A stretch of 25,554 nt of DNA from an uncultured Oscillospiraceae bacterium (lineage in GTDB: Bacteria > Bacillota > Clostridia > Oscillospirales > Ruminococcaceae). The notes beneath the pieces were generated by a model. The model was not told the DNA's origin. It did not search any database and worked only from the letters and a program-made list of their open reading frames with translations. Where the stretch lies: NCBI GenBank assembly GCA_947522735.1, contig CANNTZ010000035.1, forward strand, positions 1-25,554, given 5' to 3'. This document shows positions 1 through 7,454 of this stretch, piece by piece; the first letter of the stretch is position 1, and each line of letters opens with the position of its first letter. The translations under genes were made by a program, and so were the position numbers.

Positions 1-189
1 ACACTCACCTCTTCCGCTGAACGCGGAACGCCTCCGGGCTTTGCCCGGTGGCTTACGTTATCGAGTGCGCTGACTGGTTCCCGCGGCGCGGGCGCGATTC
101 TGGTTTTTCTTGTGGTTGACTTTTTCTTTCGCCTATCGGCGAGGATTGACTGCGCTTTGGCGCTGGCTTGCGCTCATGCCGCGCGGGCA

Positions 190-217
190 CCTACTTTCGC
201 TACGCGGCGAAAGTAGG
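190..217. repeat. 11-bp perfect hairpin
   Basis: CCTACTTTCGC (190-200) pairs perfectly with GCGAAAGTAGG (207-217) across a six-base loop. It sits between the two 88-bp repeats and is followed closely by a second, longer hairpin. There is no T-run, so a simple intrinsic terminator is unlikely. Confidence 0.75.
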
Positions 218-227
218 CAAAGGCGCG

Positions 228-276
228 CCAAAGAGAGAGGGGACACCCTTTCAGGCTGTTTCCCCTCTCTCTTTGG
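228..276. repeat. 16-bp perfect hairpin
   Basis: Bases 228-243 (CCAAAGAGAGAGGGGA) pair perfectly with 261-276 across a 17-base loop. The arms are purine-rich on one side and pyrimidine-rich on the other. The 3' arm ends just before the second 88-bp repeat at 279. No T-run follows on either strand. Confidence 0.8.
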
Positions 277-393
277 AAACACTCACCTCTTCCGCTGAAC
301 GCGGAACGCCTCCGCGCTTTGCGCGTGGGCTTACGTTATCAAGTGCGCTGACTGGTTCGCGCGGCGAAAGGTTGAATTATGCTCGCGCCGCGG

Positions 394-503
394 GAATAAG
401 TTAACGAAACCGATAACGTAAGCGCCTTTGGCGCGAACCGCGGATATGCCTGCGGGCGCTGCCCGCCTCCGCGCGAATAAGTTAACAAAACCGATAACGT
501 AAG
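394..503. repeat. 29-bp direct repeat, two copies 81 bp apart
   Basis: Bases 394-422 and 475-503 share GAATAAGTTAAC followed by two bases, AACCGATAACGTAAG, with one mismatch. The right half is the reverse complement of the segment at 51-62, linking this pair to the 88-bp repeats. Confidence 0.75.
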
Positions 504-594
504 GTCCCCGCAACGCGAAGCGTGAGGACGACCGAACCGCGGTTATATCTGCGGGCATTGCCCGCCGCGGACATGCCAGCGGGCGCTGCCCGCC
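438..594. repeat. Three ~30-bp palindromic units downstream of paaK
   Basis: Units at 438-467, 537-566 and 565-594 each start CCGCGG and end in a GCGGGC-N3-GCCCGC hairpin. The last two are back to back and lie 23-80 bases beyond the stop codon of the minus-strand paaK gene. They may act as REP-like 3' stabilisers or weak terminators; no T-run supports strong intrinsic termination. Confidence 0.65.
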
Positions 595-617
595 GCCGGT
601 TTCGTCCGATGATGTAA

Positions 618-1850
618 TCAGTAGCGGTTGTCGTAGATGCGAACGGATTTTTTCTCGCTGCGGGGCAGCTCGCCAATGGCGACGGCCTTGGGGACGGTGA
701 GGATGCCGATCTTCTGCTTGACCGCGTCCTTGACCGCAAGCTCGATTCCGGCGCGGTTCTCCTCGACGGTCTCGAAGAATATAGTGACGATATCCTTGCC
801 GTTGAGGTGGTCTATCATGATCTGATATTCGCTGCTGACGCCTTCAACGCCGGTGAGCACCTCCTCGACGCGCGCTGGGAACAGCATGACACCCTTGACC
901 TTGACCATATCGTCACTGCGGCCAATGATGGTATCGATGCGCGGATATTTAAGCCCGCAGGGACATTCGCCGTCTATAAAACGGGTCAGATCGTGGGTGC
1001 GGTAACGGACGAGCGGCGCCCCTTGCTTGCGCAGCGTCGTGATGACCAGCTCGCCTATCGTGCCGTCGGGAACGAGCTTGCCGGTCTTGGGGTCGATGAT
1101 TTCAAAGTAGAGATAGTCGTCGAAATAGTGCATGCCGCATTCGTAATCGCAGCTCACGGCAATGCCGGGCCCATAGACCTCAGTCAGCCCGTAGATGTCG
1201 TAGAGCTGTACGCCAAGCTCGTTTGCAATGCGTTTGCGCATCTTTTCGCCCCAGCGTTCGGAACCGATGACGCCCTTCCTTAGACATATTTTGTCTTTTA
1301 TACCGCGCCTCGCTATCTCCTCCGCCAGCAGCAGCGCATAGGAGGAGGTCGCGCAGAGCACCGTGGAGCGCAGATCCATCATCATCTGAAGCTGCTTGTC
1401 GGTGTTACCTGGGCCCATGGGTATCGCCATCGCGCCGAGCCGCTCCGCGCCTGCCTGGAAGCCGATTCCGGCGGTCCAGAGCCCGTAGCCCGGAGTGATA
1501 TGCACGCGGTCGCGGGGGGTCAGCCCCGCAATCTGGTAGCAGCGGCAGAATATAGTCGCCCAGTCGTCCACGTCCTGCCTGGTGTATGGGATGATGACCG
1601 GCTTGCCGGTGGTGCCGGAGGAGGAATGTATGCGTACAATCTCGCTGTCGTCAACGGCGGCAAGTCCAAGCGGATACGCGTCGCGAAGCTCATATTTGTC
1701 AGAGAACGGCAGCTTCTCGAAGTCCTCCATCGTCTTTATGTCGCCAAGCTCGATGCCGGCGAATTTTTTGCTGTAAAAGCCGTCACGCGCCGTCGCGCGC
1801 CGCATTGCGTTAAGCAGTGCCGGCAGCCTGCCCTCTTTTCTCTCGCTCAT
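618..1850 (-). CDS. paaK: Phenylacetate-CoA ligase family enzyme (arylacetate-CoA ligase)
   Basis: A 410-residue AMP-forming ligase that activates an arylacetate with ATP and CoA to arylacetyl-CoA, AMP and PPi in the cytoplasm. The adenylation loop SSSGTTGKP is at residues 76-84, followed by YGLTEVYGPG and a YRTHD segment; length and motifs fit the PaaK family. The frame extends upstream to 2009, but that part overlaps iorB. The ATG at 1850 has AGGAGGA at about 1867-1873 and lies 5 bases after the iorB stop. It is the third gene of the T-box operon. An AMP-forming ligase drives acid to CoA-ester, so its pairing with IOR favours uptake of arylacetates (phenylacetate or indoleacetate) over excretion. 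Substrate choice cannot be read from the sequence; family assignment is firm. Confidence 0.9.
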   Translation of the reverse strand: MSERKEGRLPALLNAMRRATARDGFYSKKFAGIELGDIKTMEDFEKLPFSDKYELRDAYPLGLAAVDDSEIVRIHSSSGTTGKPVIIPYTRQDVDDWATIFCRCYQIAGLTPRDRVHITPGYGLWTAGIGFQAGAERLGAMAIPMGPGNTDKQLQMMMDLRSTVLCATSSYALLLAEEIARRGIKDKICLRKGVIGSERWGEKMRKRIANELGVQLYDIYGLTEVYGPGIAVSCDYECGMHYFDDYLYFEIIDPKTGKLVPDGTIGELVITTLRKQGAPLVRYRTHDLTRFIDGECPCGLKYPRIDTIIGRSDDMVKVKGVMLFPARVEEVLTGVEGVSSEYQIMIDHLNGKDIVTIFFETVEENRAGIELAVKDAVKQKIGILTVPKAVAIGELPRSEKKSVRIYDNRY

Positions 1851-1855
1851 ACCGC

Positions 1856-2413
1856 TCACAGTTTTCTTCCTCCTTCTATTGCCCGCAGGTTCATCTCCAC
1901 GAACGCGGGCTTGACCTTTTCTCTGATTACGTCCTCTATCCCGTTGACCGGGAGCCGCCTCTCGGCTGCGCCGACGAGCGCCATGTTGAGCACCCTTGAG
2001 CTTCCGCATTCCTCGCAGACCGATCCGGCGTCAACAAGCCTGAGATCGGTCACGTGCTTGCGAAGGAAAGAAAAAATCGCCTCTTTGTCATAGACATATT
2101 TTGTTATCGGAGGGATTATGCCCATCGCCGATATCACGGCGCCGCCCGGCTTTAGATATGGCAGCGCGCGCACGGCCTCGCTCGGCTCGAATGCGATTAT
2201 CAGGTCGGCCATTCCGGCGTCAAGGAGTGGCGAGCAGACAGTCTCCTCGTCGCTGATGCGGATGTGGCTTGTGACGGAGCCGCCGCGCTGCGCCATGCCG
2301 ATTGTCTCGCTGCTGACGACGTATTTCCCGTTTTTGACAGCCGCCGCGCAGATTATCTTCGAGGCAAGTACAGTTCCCTGACCACCGACGCCGACAATGA
2401 TTATATTGAACAT
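1856..2413 (-). CDS. iorB: Indolepyruvate:ferredoxin oxidoreductase, beta subunit (copy 1)
   Basis: A 185-residue gamma-type 2-oxoacid oxidoreductase subunit. It begins with the glycine-rich IIIVGVGGQGTVLASKII segment and has the family's GMAQRGGSV motif near residue 45. With IorA it forms the enzyme interconverting arylpyruvate + CoA and arylacetyl-CoA + CO2, with ferredoxin as electron carrier. The ATG at 2413 lies 4 bases after the iorA stop, with GGAG inside the end of iorA, and paaK follows 5 bases after its own stop, so the three genes are tightly coupled. It is homologous to, but clearly diverged from, the partial iorB at 25188. Very likely correct. Confidence 0.93.
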   Translation of the reverse strand: MFNIIIVGVGGQGTVLASKIICAAAVKNGKYVVSSETIGMAQRGGSVTSHIRISDEETVCSPLLDAGMADLIIAFEPSEAVRALPYLKPGGAVISAMGIIPPITKYVYDKEAIFSFLRKHVTDLRLVDAGSVCEECGSSRVLNMALVGAAERRLPVNGIEDVIREKVKPAFVEMNLRAIEGGRKL

Positions 2414-2417
2414 ATTA

Positions 2418-4217
2418 TCACTCCAATCCTGCGACTTGTTTGGTTATCGCGCCGAAGCGGCAGAGCTTTACGCACAGCCCGCAGCCGGTGCAAAGTCCCT
2501 TGTCAATGCTTATATGTCCGCCAAGCGAGAAGATAGCCGGACAGCCGAGCTCATTTACGCAGCGTCCGCAGGCGCGGCACTTGTCCTCGTCGATGCGCAG
2601 CGCGCCGTGCGGCTTGGATACGCTGATGCAGGGCGATTTGAAGATCAGCACGCGCACGCCGGAGAGCGCCGCAAATTCGCGTATCTTTTCGCAGGTGTTG
2701 TCAAGGTCGAACGGATCGACCGTTGCGACGTGCTCGACGCCGAGGGCTTTGACGATATCCGGAATGCTCATCCTTGCCGATATGTCTCCCATCGCCGTCC
2801 GACCGGTGCCGGGGTGCGGTTGGTTGCCGGTCATCGCGGTGGTGCCGTTGTCCAGCACCGCGACTACTATGTCGCTGTGGTTATACAGCGCGTTTATGAC
2901 GCCGGGGATGCCGGTGTGGAAGAAGGTGCTGTCCCCGATGAAAGCAAAGTTGACCGCGTCAGGCTCCATGCGGTGAAGCCCCTGCGCAACGGTGACGCCA
3001 GCACCCATGCACAGGCAGGTGTCCACCATGTCGAGCGGCATTGCGTTGCCGAGAGTGTAGCAGCCGATATCGCCGGAAAACACCGCCTTTTGGCCCTTCA
3101 TCGCACGCTTGACGGCATAGAATGAGGCGCGGTGAGGGCATCCGGCGCAGAGCACCGGCGGACGCACAGGAAGCGGCGGAAGTTCGAGCGGCTGCGGTCG
3201 CTCCCGTTCGAGGCCGAGGAATTTATCTATGGCCGCGGAGACCGACGCGACGGTGTTTTCTCCGGCGTTTTTGACGTCTCCGGTCAGCTTGCCGCGGATG
3301 TTGACGTTCAGATGATGACGCCCGCAGAGCACCAGCAGCTCGCGTTCGATGACCGGGTCAAGCTCCTCGAGCACGAGCACCTCGTCAAGCCCGTCGAGAA
3401 ATTTCAGCGCCAGCGCCTCCGGAAACGGGTGTGGTGTAGAGACCTTCATCAGTCTGCACTCGCTATCGTTGTAGCGCTCGCAGGCGTAGGCGTAGCTGAC
3501 GCCGCCGGAGGCTATGCCCTTGCGGGAGGATGCGCCCATGCCGCGCAGAAGGTTGCGCTCGTAGCCGGAAAAAACGCCTGTCAGCTCCGCGTTGCGTCGC
3601 TCGATCTCAATGTGATTTTGGTAGGCGAGCCTCGGGAAGATGACCCAGCGGCTGCTCTTTTGGAAGCCACTGCCCTTGACGGGCTCGGAGCCCCCGCTGA
3701 GCGTTATCGTCGCGTAGCCGTGGCATATCCTCGTTGTTGGGCGGAATATGACGGGGGTGCGGTAGTGGTGGGAATACTCGAACGCCTCGCCGATCATGCC
3801 GTAGGCCTCCTGCACCGAGGAGGGGTCGAACACCGGCAGCTTCGCGAACTGTGCAAAGTGGCGGGTGTCCTGCTCGGTTTGCGAGGAGATGGGGCCGGGG
3901 TCGTCCGCGACGACGATCACCATTGCGCCCTCGATGCCGACGTAGGCGAGGCTCATCAGCGGGTCGGAGGCGACGTTGAGCCCGACCTGCTTCATTGTCA
4001 CCATCGAATATGCGCCCGCGTAGGCGGCTCCGGCGGCACATTCCAGCGCAGCTTTTTCATTCACCGACCACTCGACGTGAACGCCGTCCGGGCGCAGCCG
4101 CGCGACCGATTCAAGAACCTCAGTCGAGGGGGTTCCGGGATATCCCGAAACAAATGCAACCCCCGCAGCTATCGCGCCTCTTGCGACAGCCTCGTTGCCC
4201 ATAACAAACTGCTTCAT
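2418..4217 (-). CDS. iorA: Indolepyruvate:ferredoxin oxidoreductase, alpha subunit (copy 1, T-box controlled)
   Basis: A 599-residue subunit holding the thiamine diphosphate and iron-sulfur sites. In order: N-terminal pyrimidine-binding domain (GYPGTPSTEV, then VNEKAALECA), middle domain, TPP domain (CAGCPHR, GDSTFFHTG, DNGTTAMTGNQPHPGTG), and a C-terminal two-cluster ferredoxin domain with cysteines near 547, 550, 553, 559 and 576, 579, 582, 586. The first cluster has five residues between its third and fourth cysteine; the second iorA (23433) has four. The start at 4217 is chosen over the in-frame ATG at 4235 because GGGAG lies 8 bases upstream and the product then matches the N-terminus of the second copy (MKxxxxGNEAVARG). 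It is first in the operon, behind a T-box leader and consensus promoter. Family assignment is very firm; aryl substrate is inferred from family and leader. Confidence 0.95.
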   Translation of the reverse strand: MKQFVMGNEAVARGAIAAGVAFVSGYPGTPSTEVLESVARLRPDGVHVEWSVNEKAALECAAGAAYAGAYSMVTMKQVGLNVASDPLMSLAYVGIEGAMVIVVADDPGPISSQTEQDTRHFAQFAKLPVFDPSSVQEAYGMIGEAFEYSHHYRTPVIFRPTTRICHGYATITLSGGSEPVKGSGFQKSSRWVIFPRLAYQNHIEIERRNAELTGVFSGYERNLLRGMGASSRKGIASGGVSYAYACERYNDSECRLMKVSTPHPFPEALALKFLDGLDEVLVLEELDPVIERELLVLCGRHHLNVNIRGKLTGDVKNAGENTVASVSAAIDKFLGLERERPQPLELPPLPVRPPVLCAGCPHRASFYAVKRAMKGQKAVFSGDIGCYTLGNAMPLDMVDTCLCMGAGVTVAQGLHRMEPDAVNFAFIGDSTFFHTGIPGVINALYNHSDIVVAVLDNGTTAMTGNQPHPGTGRTAMGDISARMSIPDIVKALGVEHVATVDPFDLDNTCEKIREFAALSGVRVLIFKSPCISVSKPHGALRIDEDKCRACGRCVNELGCPAIFSLGGHISIDKGLCTGCGLCVKLCRFGAITKQVAGLE

Positions 4218-4252
4218 TTTATCTACTCCCAGCATTCGTATTTGCGTCCGTC

Positions 4253-4556
4253 CTGAAAAACAAAACGTCCCTGAAAAAACCGGATCGGTTCCGGCTTTTT
4301 CAGGGGCGGATCAAATTCTGATTCGCGGTGCCACCCTGATTTGCGACAAATATCGCACGGCTTTTGCAGAGTACAAGCATACTCCCGGCTGTTAACGCAC
4401 GCCTGGCGTCGCAGAATACTCGGCGGCGTTTTCCGCCTTTGACTGCGCCCTCCGCGGCCCATTTGACGGTTCGCCTCTCTGTCCGGCTTCCACCTTCTCC
4501 GGGCTCTCTGCAAGCGCGTAAACCGCCTTTATCTCCGCATCACAGGTTTATTGATT
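4253..4556 (-). promoter_or_regulatory. T-box leader, predicted tRNA-Trp specificity
   Basis: The minus strand carries the T-box sequence AGGGTGGCACCGCG (plus 4324-4337), followed by a terminator hairpin and T-rich tract (4253-4306). Upstream are Stem I features: an AGAGAG segment, a GGTGGAAGCC apical motif, and a lower helix in which GGCGGTT pairs with AACCGTC and TGCGG with CCGCG. The 3' side of the internal loop between these helices reads AAA-UGG-G, putting UGG (Trp) in the specifier position (plus 4459-4461). The variable T-box base is C (plus 4330), which pairs with a G discriminator; bacterial tRNA-Trp normally has G73, while tRNA-Tyr and tRNA-Phe normally have A. Uncharged tRNA-Trp should favour antitermination and expression of iorA-iorB-paaK. 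The T-box call is firm; the specifier reading is by hand. Confidence 0.9.
4262..4306 (-). terminator. T-box regulatory terminator
   Basis: On the minus strand CCCCTGAAAAAGCCGG (4306-4291) pairs with CCGGTTTTTTCAGGG (4283-4269), followed by GTTTTGTTTTT. It lies directly after the T-box sequence and before iorA, as expected for the terminator competing with the antiterminator. Confidence 0.88.
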
Positions 4557-4562
4557 TGATAT

Positions 4563-4591
4563 ATAATAGCACACTTTCCGGTGCTTGTCAA
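4563..4591 (-). promoter_or_regulatory. Sigma-A promoter of the iorA-iorB-paaK operon
   Basis: On the minus strand a perfect -35 TTGACA (4591-4586), a 17-bp spacer and -10 TATTAT (4568-4563). Transcription would start near 4556, at the 5' end of the T-box leader, about 340 bases before the iorA start. Confidence 0.88.
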
Positions 4592-5036
4592 GCGTTCGTT
4601 ATATAAAAACGAAAAGTAAGTGTGTGCTTGTAAAGAGATATGAACTATTTTTCCTCAAAAAAAGAAGCAACCTGTGGGACAATGAACGCAGTTGTGGCGG
4701 CCGGCTCAGATCACAGCTTTCTCCGCTAACAACCGAATCGGACTTTTTCTGCCCAACATCCTCATTGCGTTGTTGTTGCTATATAGCCGGTCAACGCATA
4801 GACAATATTGTACGGGTCAATACGCTCGATATCATCTCCTGCAAGAGGACAGATTGCCTGATAGATATAGCGGTTATCTTCGTTTGTAAAAAGTAAAAAA
4901 GGAGTGACAAATGCGGAGCTTCGCACGGTATAAATAAAAGACGCAAGGGCTTTTGCTCTTGCGTCTTTTTATGGAGATAGTTAAGCTACGCGTATTACCG
5001 TGTTCGTGTTTAAGAGGGAACACGGAGAAGCGCCTT
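4592..5036. other. AT-richer intergenic stretch with a possible gene remnant
   Basis: No intact gene is supported. On the minus strand an open frame ends at a stop at 4762-4764 and upstream reads ...NEDNRYIYQAICPLAGDD..., with protein-like composition, but it has no convincing start and runs back into the terminator at 4936-4969. A second minus-strand frame just beyond it (from about 4766) reads MRMLGRKSPIRLLAEKAVI before stopping. Together they may be a decayed gene with a frameshift; I cannot name the family. The plus-strand frame 4585-4896 starts inside the iorA promoter and looks spurious. A second small hairpin (4999-5006 with 5018-5025) follows the rbsB stop. Confidence 0.4.
4936..4970 (-). 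terminator. Intrinsic terminator after the sugar ABC operon
   Basis: AAAAGACGCAAG (4936-4947) pairs perfectly with CTTGCGTCTTTT (4958-4969); T-runs lie on both sides, so it could work in both directions. It is about 70 bases beyond the stop of the minus-strand rbsB-like gene and probably ends that operon. Confidence 0.85.
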
Positions 5037-6083
5037 TTAGCCCTCGTAGACGAGGTTGTTGGCGACCATTTCGTCAACGTTGGAGGCATCCCACCATGCG
5101 CCCGCAATGGCGACGTTGTCGGTGACGGTCTTGCTCTCAACGGCGAAGATAGCCTGCTCAACAGCCTGATAGCCTATCTGATAGGAATCCTGCGCAACAG
5201 CGCCGATGAGCTTCGGGCCGGAGGTCTTCTTCATCCATTCGATCTGCTTGGTGCCGGCGTCGAAGCCGCAGAAAACGATGGAATCGTACTTGTCGCCAGC
5301 AGCGCCGATGGCGTCGTAGACCTGCTTGACAACGCCCTCGTTACTCATGAAGATGGCCTTTGCGCCCTTTTCATAGAGTGCCTCAAGAGCGGACTTGTAG
5401 GCCTGGTCGGCATCGCCGGGCTTGACTTCCTTGGCTATCTCATACTTGCCCTTGGTGGAGGCGTCCGCGTCTGCAAGCTCCATGAACTTCGACTCGAAGC
5501 CGGCGGCGCGGTCAATGCCGGTCTGGGTCTCGTCGTGCTGGATTATGCCGACGACATAGGTTTCATCAGAGGCGGCGATATCGTCCTTGATGGCCGCGAA
5601 GAAGTGTTCGGCGGCAAGTCCTGCGGCCAGCACGTTGCTGGTTGCGACGGAGGAACGGATCGGGTTCTTGCCGGCGGAATCAAGCGCGGCAACGTCGTTT
5701 GCCCATATGCCGCTGTCAAACTGCACGACAGGGATTTTTTCCTTATAGGCCTGGGTCAGATTGTCAACAAAGCCTTCGCCGATGGTCGCGAGAACGAGAG
5801 CTGCGGGGCTGTTGTTGAGCGCGGTGCTGACCATTTCCTTCTGGGAGGGGAGATCCTTTGCGGATTCGCTTGCGGGGCCCTGGAAGGTGACGGAATAGCC
5901 GTACTTCTCTCCGGCTGCCACTGCGCCGGCCTTAACCGACTGCCAGAAAGCGTGGGATTCGCCCTTCGCTACGACGGCGACAGTCTTACTGGAGGTCTTG
6001 CCTCCTGCGCAACCGCTAAAGCACATTACCAGAAGAGCCAGAACACAGATGACCGGAAGAATTGATTTTCTGAGCTTTTTCAT
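5037..6083 (-). CDS. Sugar ABC transporter substrate-binding lipoprotein (RbsB-like)
   Basis: A 348-residue periplasmic-binding-protein-like domain of the ribose/galactose type (Peripla_BP_4 class), anchored outside the membrane. It has a basic start, a hydrophobic stretch and the lipobox FSGC with the lipidated cysteine at residue 25. The mature part begins KTVAVVAKGESHAFWQSV, typical of the first strand of this fold, and the hinge-region segment VVQFDSG follows. It delivers a sugar or sugar-like ligand to the permease and ATPase encoded upstream. AAGGAGGA sits 8 bases before the ATG. Gene order ATPase-permease-binding protein matches E. coli rbsACB. The ligand cannot be told from the sequence; rbs is used only as a family label. 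Confidence 0.9.
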   Translation of the reverse strand: MKKLRKSILPVICVLALLVMCFSGCAGGKTSSKTVAVVAKGESHAFWQSVKAGAVAAGEKYGYSVTFQGPASESAKDLPSQKEMVSTALNNSPAALVLATIGEGFVDNLTQAYKEKIPVVQFDSGIWANDVAALDSAGKNPIRSSVATSNVLAAGLAAEHFFAAIKDDIAASDETYVVGIIQHDETQTGIDRAAGFESKFMELADADASTKGKYEIAKEVKPGDADQAYKSALEALYEKGAKAIFMSNEGVVKQVYDAIGAAGDKYDSIVFCGFDAGTKQIEWMKKTSGPKLIGAVAQDSYQIGYQAVEQAIFAVESKTVTDNVAIAGAWWDASNVDEMVANNLVYEG

Positions 6084-6153
6084 GAGAATATCCTCCTTAA
6101 AGAATTATTATTACCCGTGAGGGTTTTTACGACGGTATTGCGATAGACGTGGA

Positions 6154-7392
6154 TTATTTTGCAGCGGCTTTCGCCTGGGTGAGATTGCGGCTGTATTCAG
6201 TCTTGAGTGCCGTAATCTCGTCATTCAGAGCCGCCGTCCTGAGAGCGCGCTCCTCTTTGGTAAGGGTGCGATCCGAGAGCAGCTCATCCATGCGGCAGTT
6301 GAGCGCTTCCCGTTCTTCTCTGTACCGATGGGTAAGCTCCTGTGCCGGAGTGAGTATGCGGACGCGGTTGGCTTTCCTGTTTTTGATGATATCCATCAGA
6401 ACCGCCGCGACCACGATTATGCCGGTGAGAACGTAGGTGACGTAGGTGGCGTTGACGTTGAGATTGAAGCGGGCGAGCACGAAGTTGAGTCCGCTGCGGA
6501 TGACGACCAGCATCATGCTGCCGATGACCGAGCCTGCGATTGAGGCTATGCCTCCCGCGGCGCTGGTGCCGCCGATGTATACTCCGGCGATGGCGTCCAG
6601 CTCATAGCCGTTTCCGGTTGCGGCGGCGACGGTCGTGAAGGAGGCTGACCAGAAGATGGCGGCTATACCGGCCCCGATGCCGCTGAAAATATAGGCGAGC
6701 ATCTTATAGCGGTCGGTGTTGATGCCGGACAGACGTGCGGCCTCCTCGTTGCTGCCGATGGCGAGGATATACCGGCCGGTTCTGTTCTTGTACATCAGGT
6801 ACATGCAGACGAGCATAAGGCCGGCGACCCATGCGAGTCCGATCGGAAAGCCGTTGTAGTTCGAGAACAACTGGTTGAACCAGCTTCCGGTGGGATAGAA
6901 TATGTTCGGTACAGCCACGATAATGGCGCTGAGTCCGCGCGAGAACATCATCGTACCGAGCGTCGCGATGAACGCCGGAACCTTCAGCTTGGCGACAAGC
7001 ACGCCGTTTATCAGCCCGAAAAGACATCCGATGGCAATCATCAGCGGAAGGGTCAGCCACAGTGGGAGCAGCCCCAGCACATACAGATGACCGGAAACGA
7101 CCGATGAGGCGATGCACACGGTGCCGATCGAAAGGTCGATACCTCCGGAGGCGATGACGAAGGTCACGCCCAGCGCCAGGATTGCATAGGGGGCAAGGCT
7201 CTGCGCCATGCTGACGATGTTGTACACCTTGAGGAAGTTGGGGTTGAAAATGTAGAAGATAAGGATCAGGACGACCAGAGCGAGCAGGATTATCATATTC
7301 TGCTTGCCCTTAGTGGCCAGAGAATTGCCAAGGCGCACGCCGGTGCGGCGCAGCTTGCGTAAAGCGTTCAGCTTCACAGTGGTTGTTTCCAT
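6154..7392 (-). CDS. Sugar ABC transporter permease (RbsC-like) with C-terminal cytoplasmic extension
   Basis: A 412-residue BPD_transp_2 family permease with many hydrophobic helices and the conserved GGIDLSIGTV and GAGIAAIFWSASF-type segments. It forms the membrane channel for the sugar carried by the binding protein 70 bases downstream. The start at 7392 has GGGAGG 8 bases upstream. The odd part is the tail: after the last helix (ending near VAAVLMDIIK, residue 337) there are about 75 charged residues rich in E, R, K, A and L, which look helical or coiled-coil. Usual family members end soon after this helix, at roughly 310-340 residues. The tail might contact the ATPase or another cytoplasmic partner. 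Core family call is firm; tail function is unknown. Confidence 0.92.
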   Translation of the reverse strand: METTTVKLNALRKLRRTGVRLGNSLATKGKQNMIILLALVVLILIFYIFNPNFLKVYNIVSMAQSLAPYAILALGVTFVIASGGIDLSIGTVCIASSVVSGHLYVLGLLPLWLTLPLMIAIGCLFGLINGVLVAKLKVPAFIATLGTMMFSRGLSAIIVAVPNIFYPTGSWFNQLFSNYNGFPIGLAWVAGLMLVCMYLMYKNRTGRYILAIGSNEEAARLSGINTDRYKMLAYIFSGIGAGIAAIFWSASFTTVAAATGNGYELDAIAGVYIGGTSAAGGIASIAGSVIGSMMLVVIRSGLNFVLARFNLNVNATYVTYVLTGIIVVAAVLMDIIKNRKANRVRILTPAQELTHRYREEREALNCRMDELLSDRTLTKEERALRTAALNDEITALKTEYSRNLTQAKAAAK

Positions 7393-7454
7393 TATAAAAG
7401 CCTCCCGAAATATCTTTTACTATGTACTATGTTGTTTTTTCACTGCGCCGCCGC

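Larger units (their letters stand above)
1..366. repeat. Pair of 88-bp direct repeats with a palindromic core
   Basis: Bases 1-88 and 279-366 align without gaps with six mismatches, giving a 278-bp period. Two of the mismatches are compensatory: the small hairpin core is GGGC-TTT-GCCC in copy 1 and GCGC-TTT-GCGC in copy 2, so pairing is kept although the sequence changed. A segment inside each copy (GCTTACGTTATC, 51-62) recurs inverted at 412-423 and partly at 493-503. No convincing gene lies here; open frames are short and follow the repeats. I read it as a repetitive intergenic element of unknown role. Confidence 0.8.

Noticed and set aside
110..404. Short plus-strand frames in the repeat block
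   Set aside because: They follow repeats and hairpins, overlap in different frames and have no protein-like signature.
438..594. CRISPR-like reading of the three 30-bp units
   Set aside because: Spacing is irregular (two units abut), units are palindromic and no cas gene is seen.
807..1283. Plus-strand open frame opposite paaK
   Set aside because: It is antisense to a clear paaK gene, has no ribosome site and reads as a codon shadow in high-GC DNA.
2397..4256. Long plus-strand frames opposite iorA
   Set aside because: Both lie antisense to iorA with its intact domains; composition (Arg, Ala and Gly-rich) is typical of high-GC shadows.
4253..4556. Tyr, Phe or Met specificity for the T-box
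   Set aside because: AUG overlaps the UGG reading by shift, but the loop register and the variable base C favour Trp; no UAC/UAU or UUC/UUU is in the loop position.
4585..4896. 103-codon plus-strand frame
   Set aside because: It starts inside the iorA promoter, has no ribosome site and no protein-like features.
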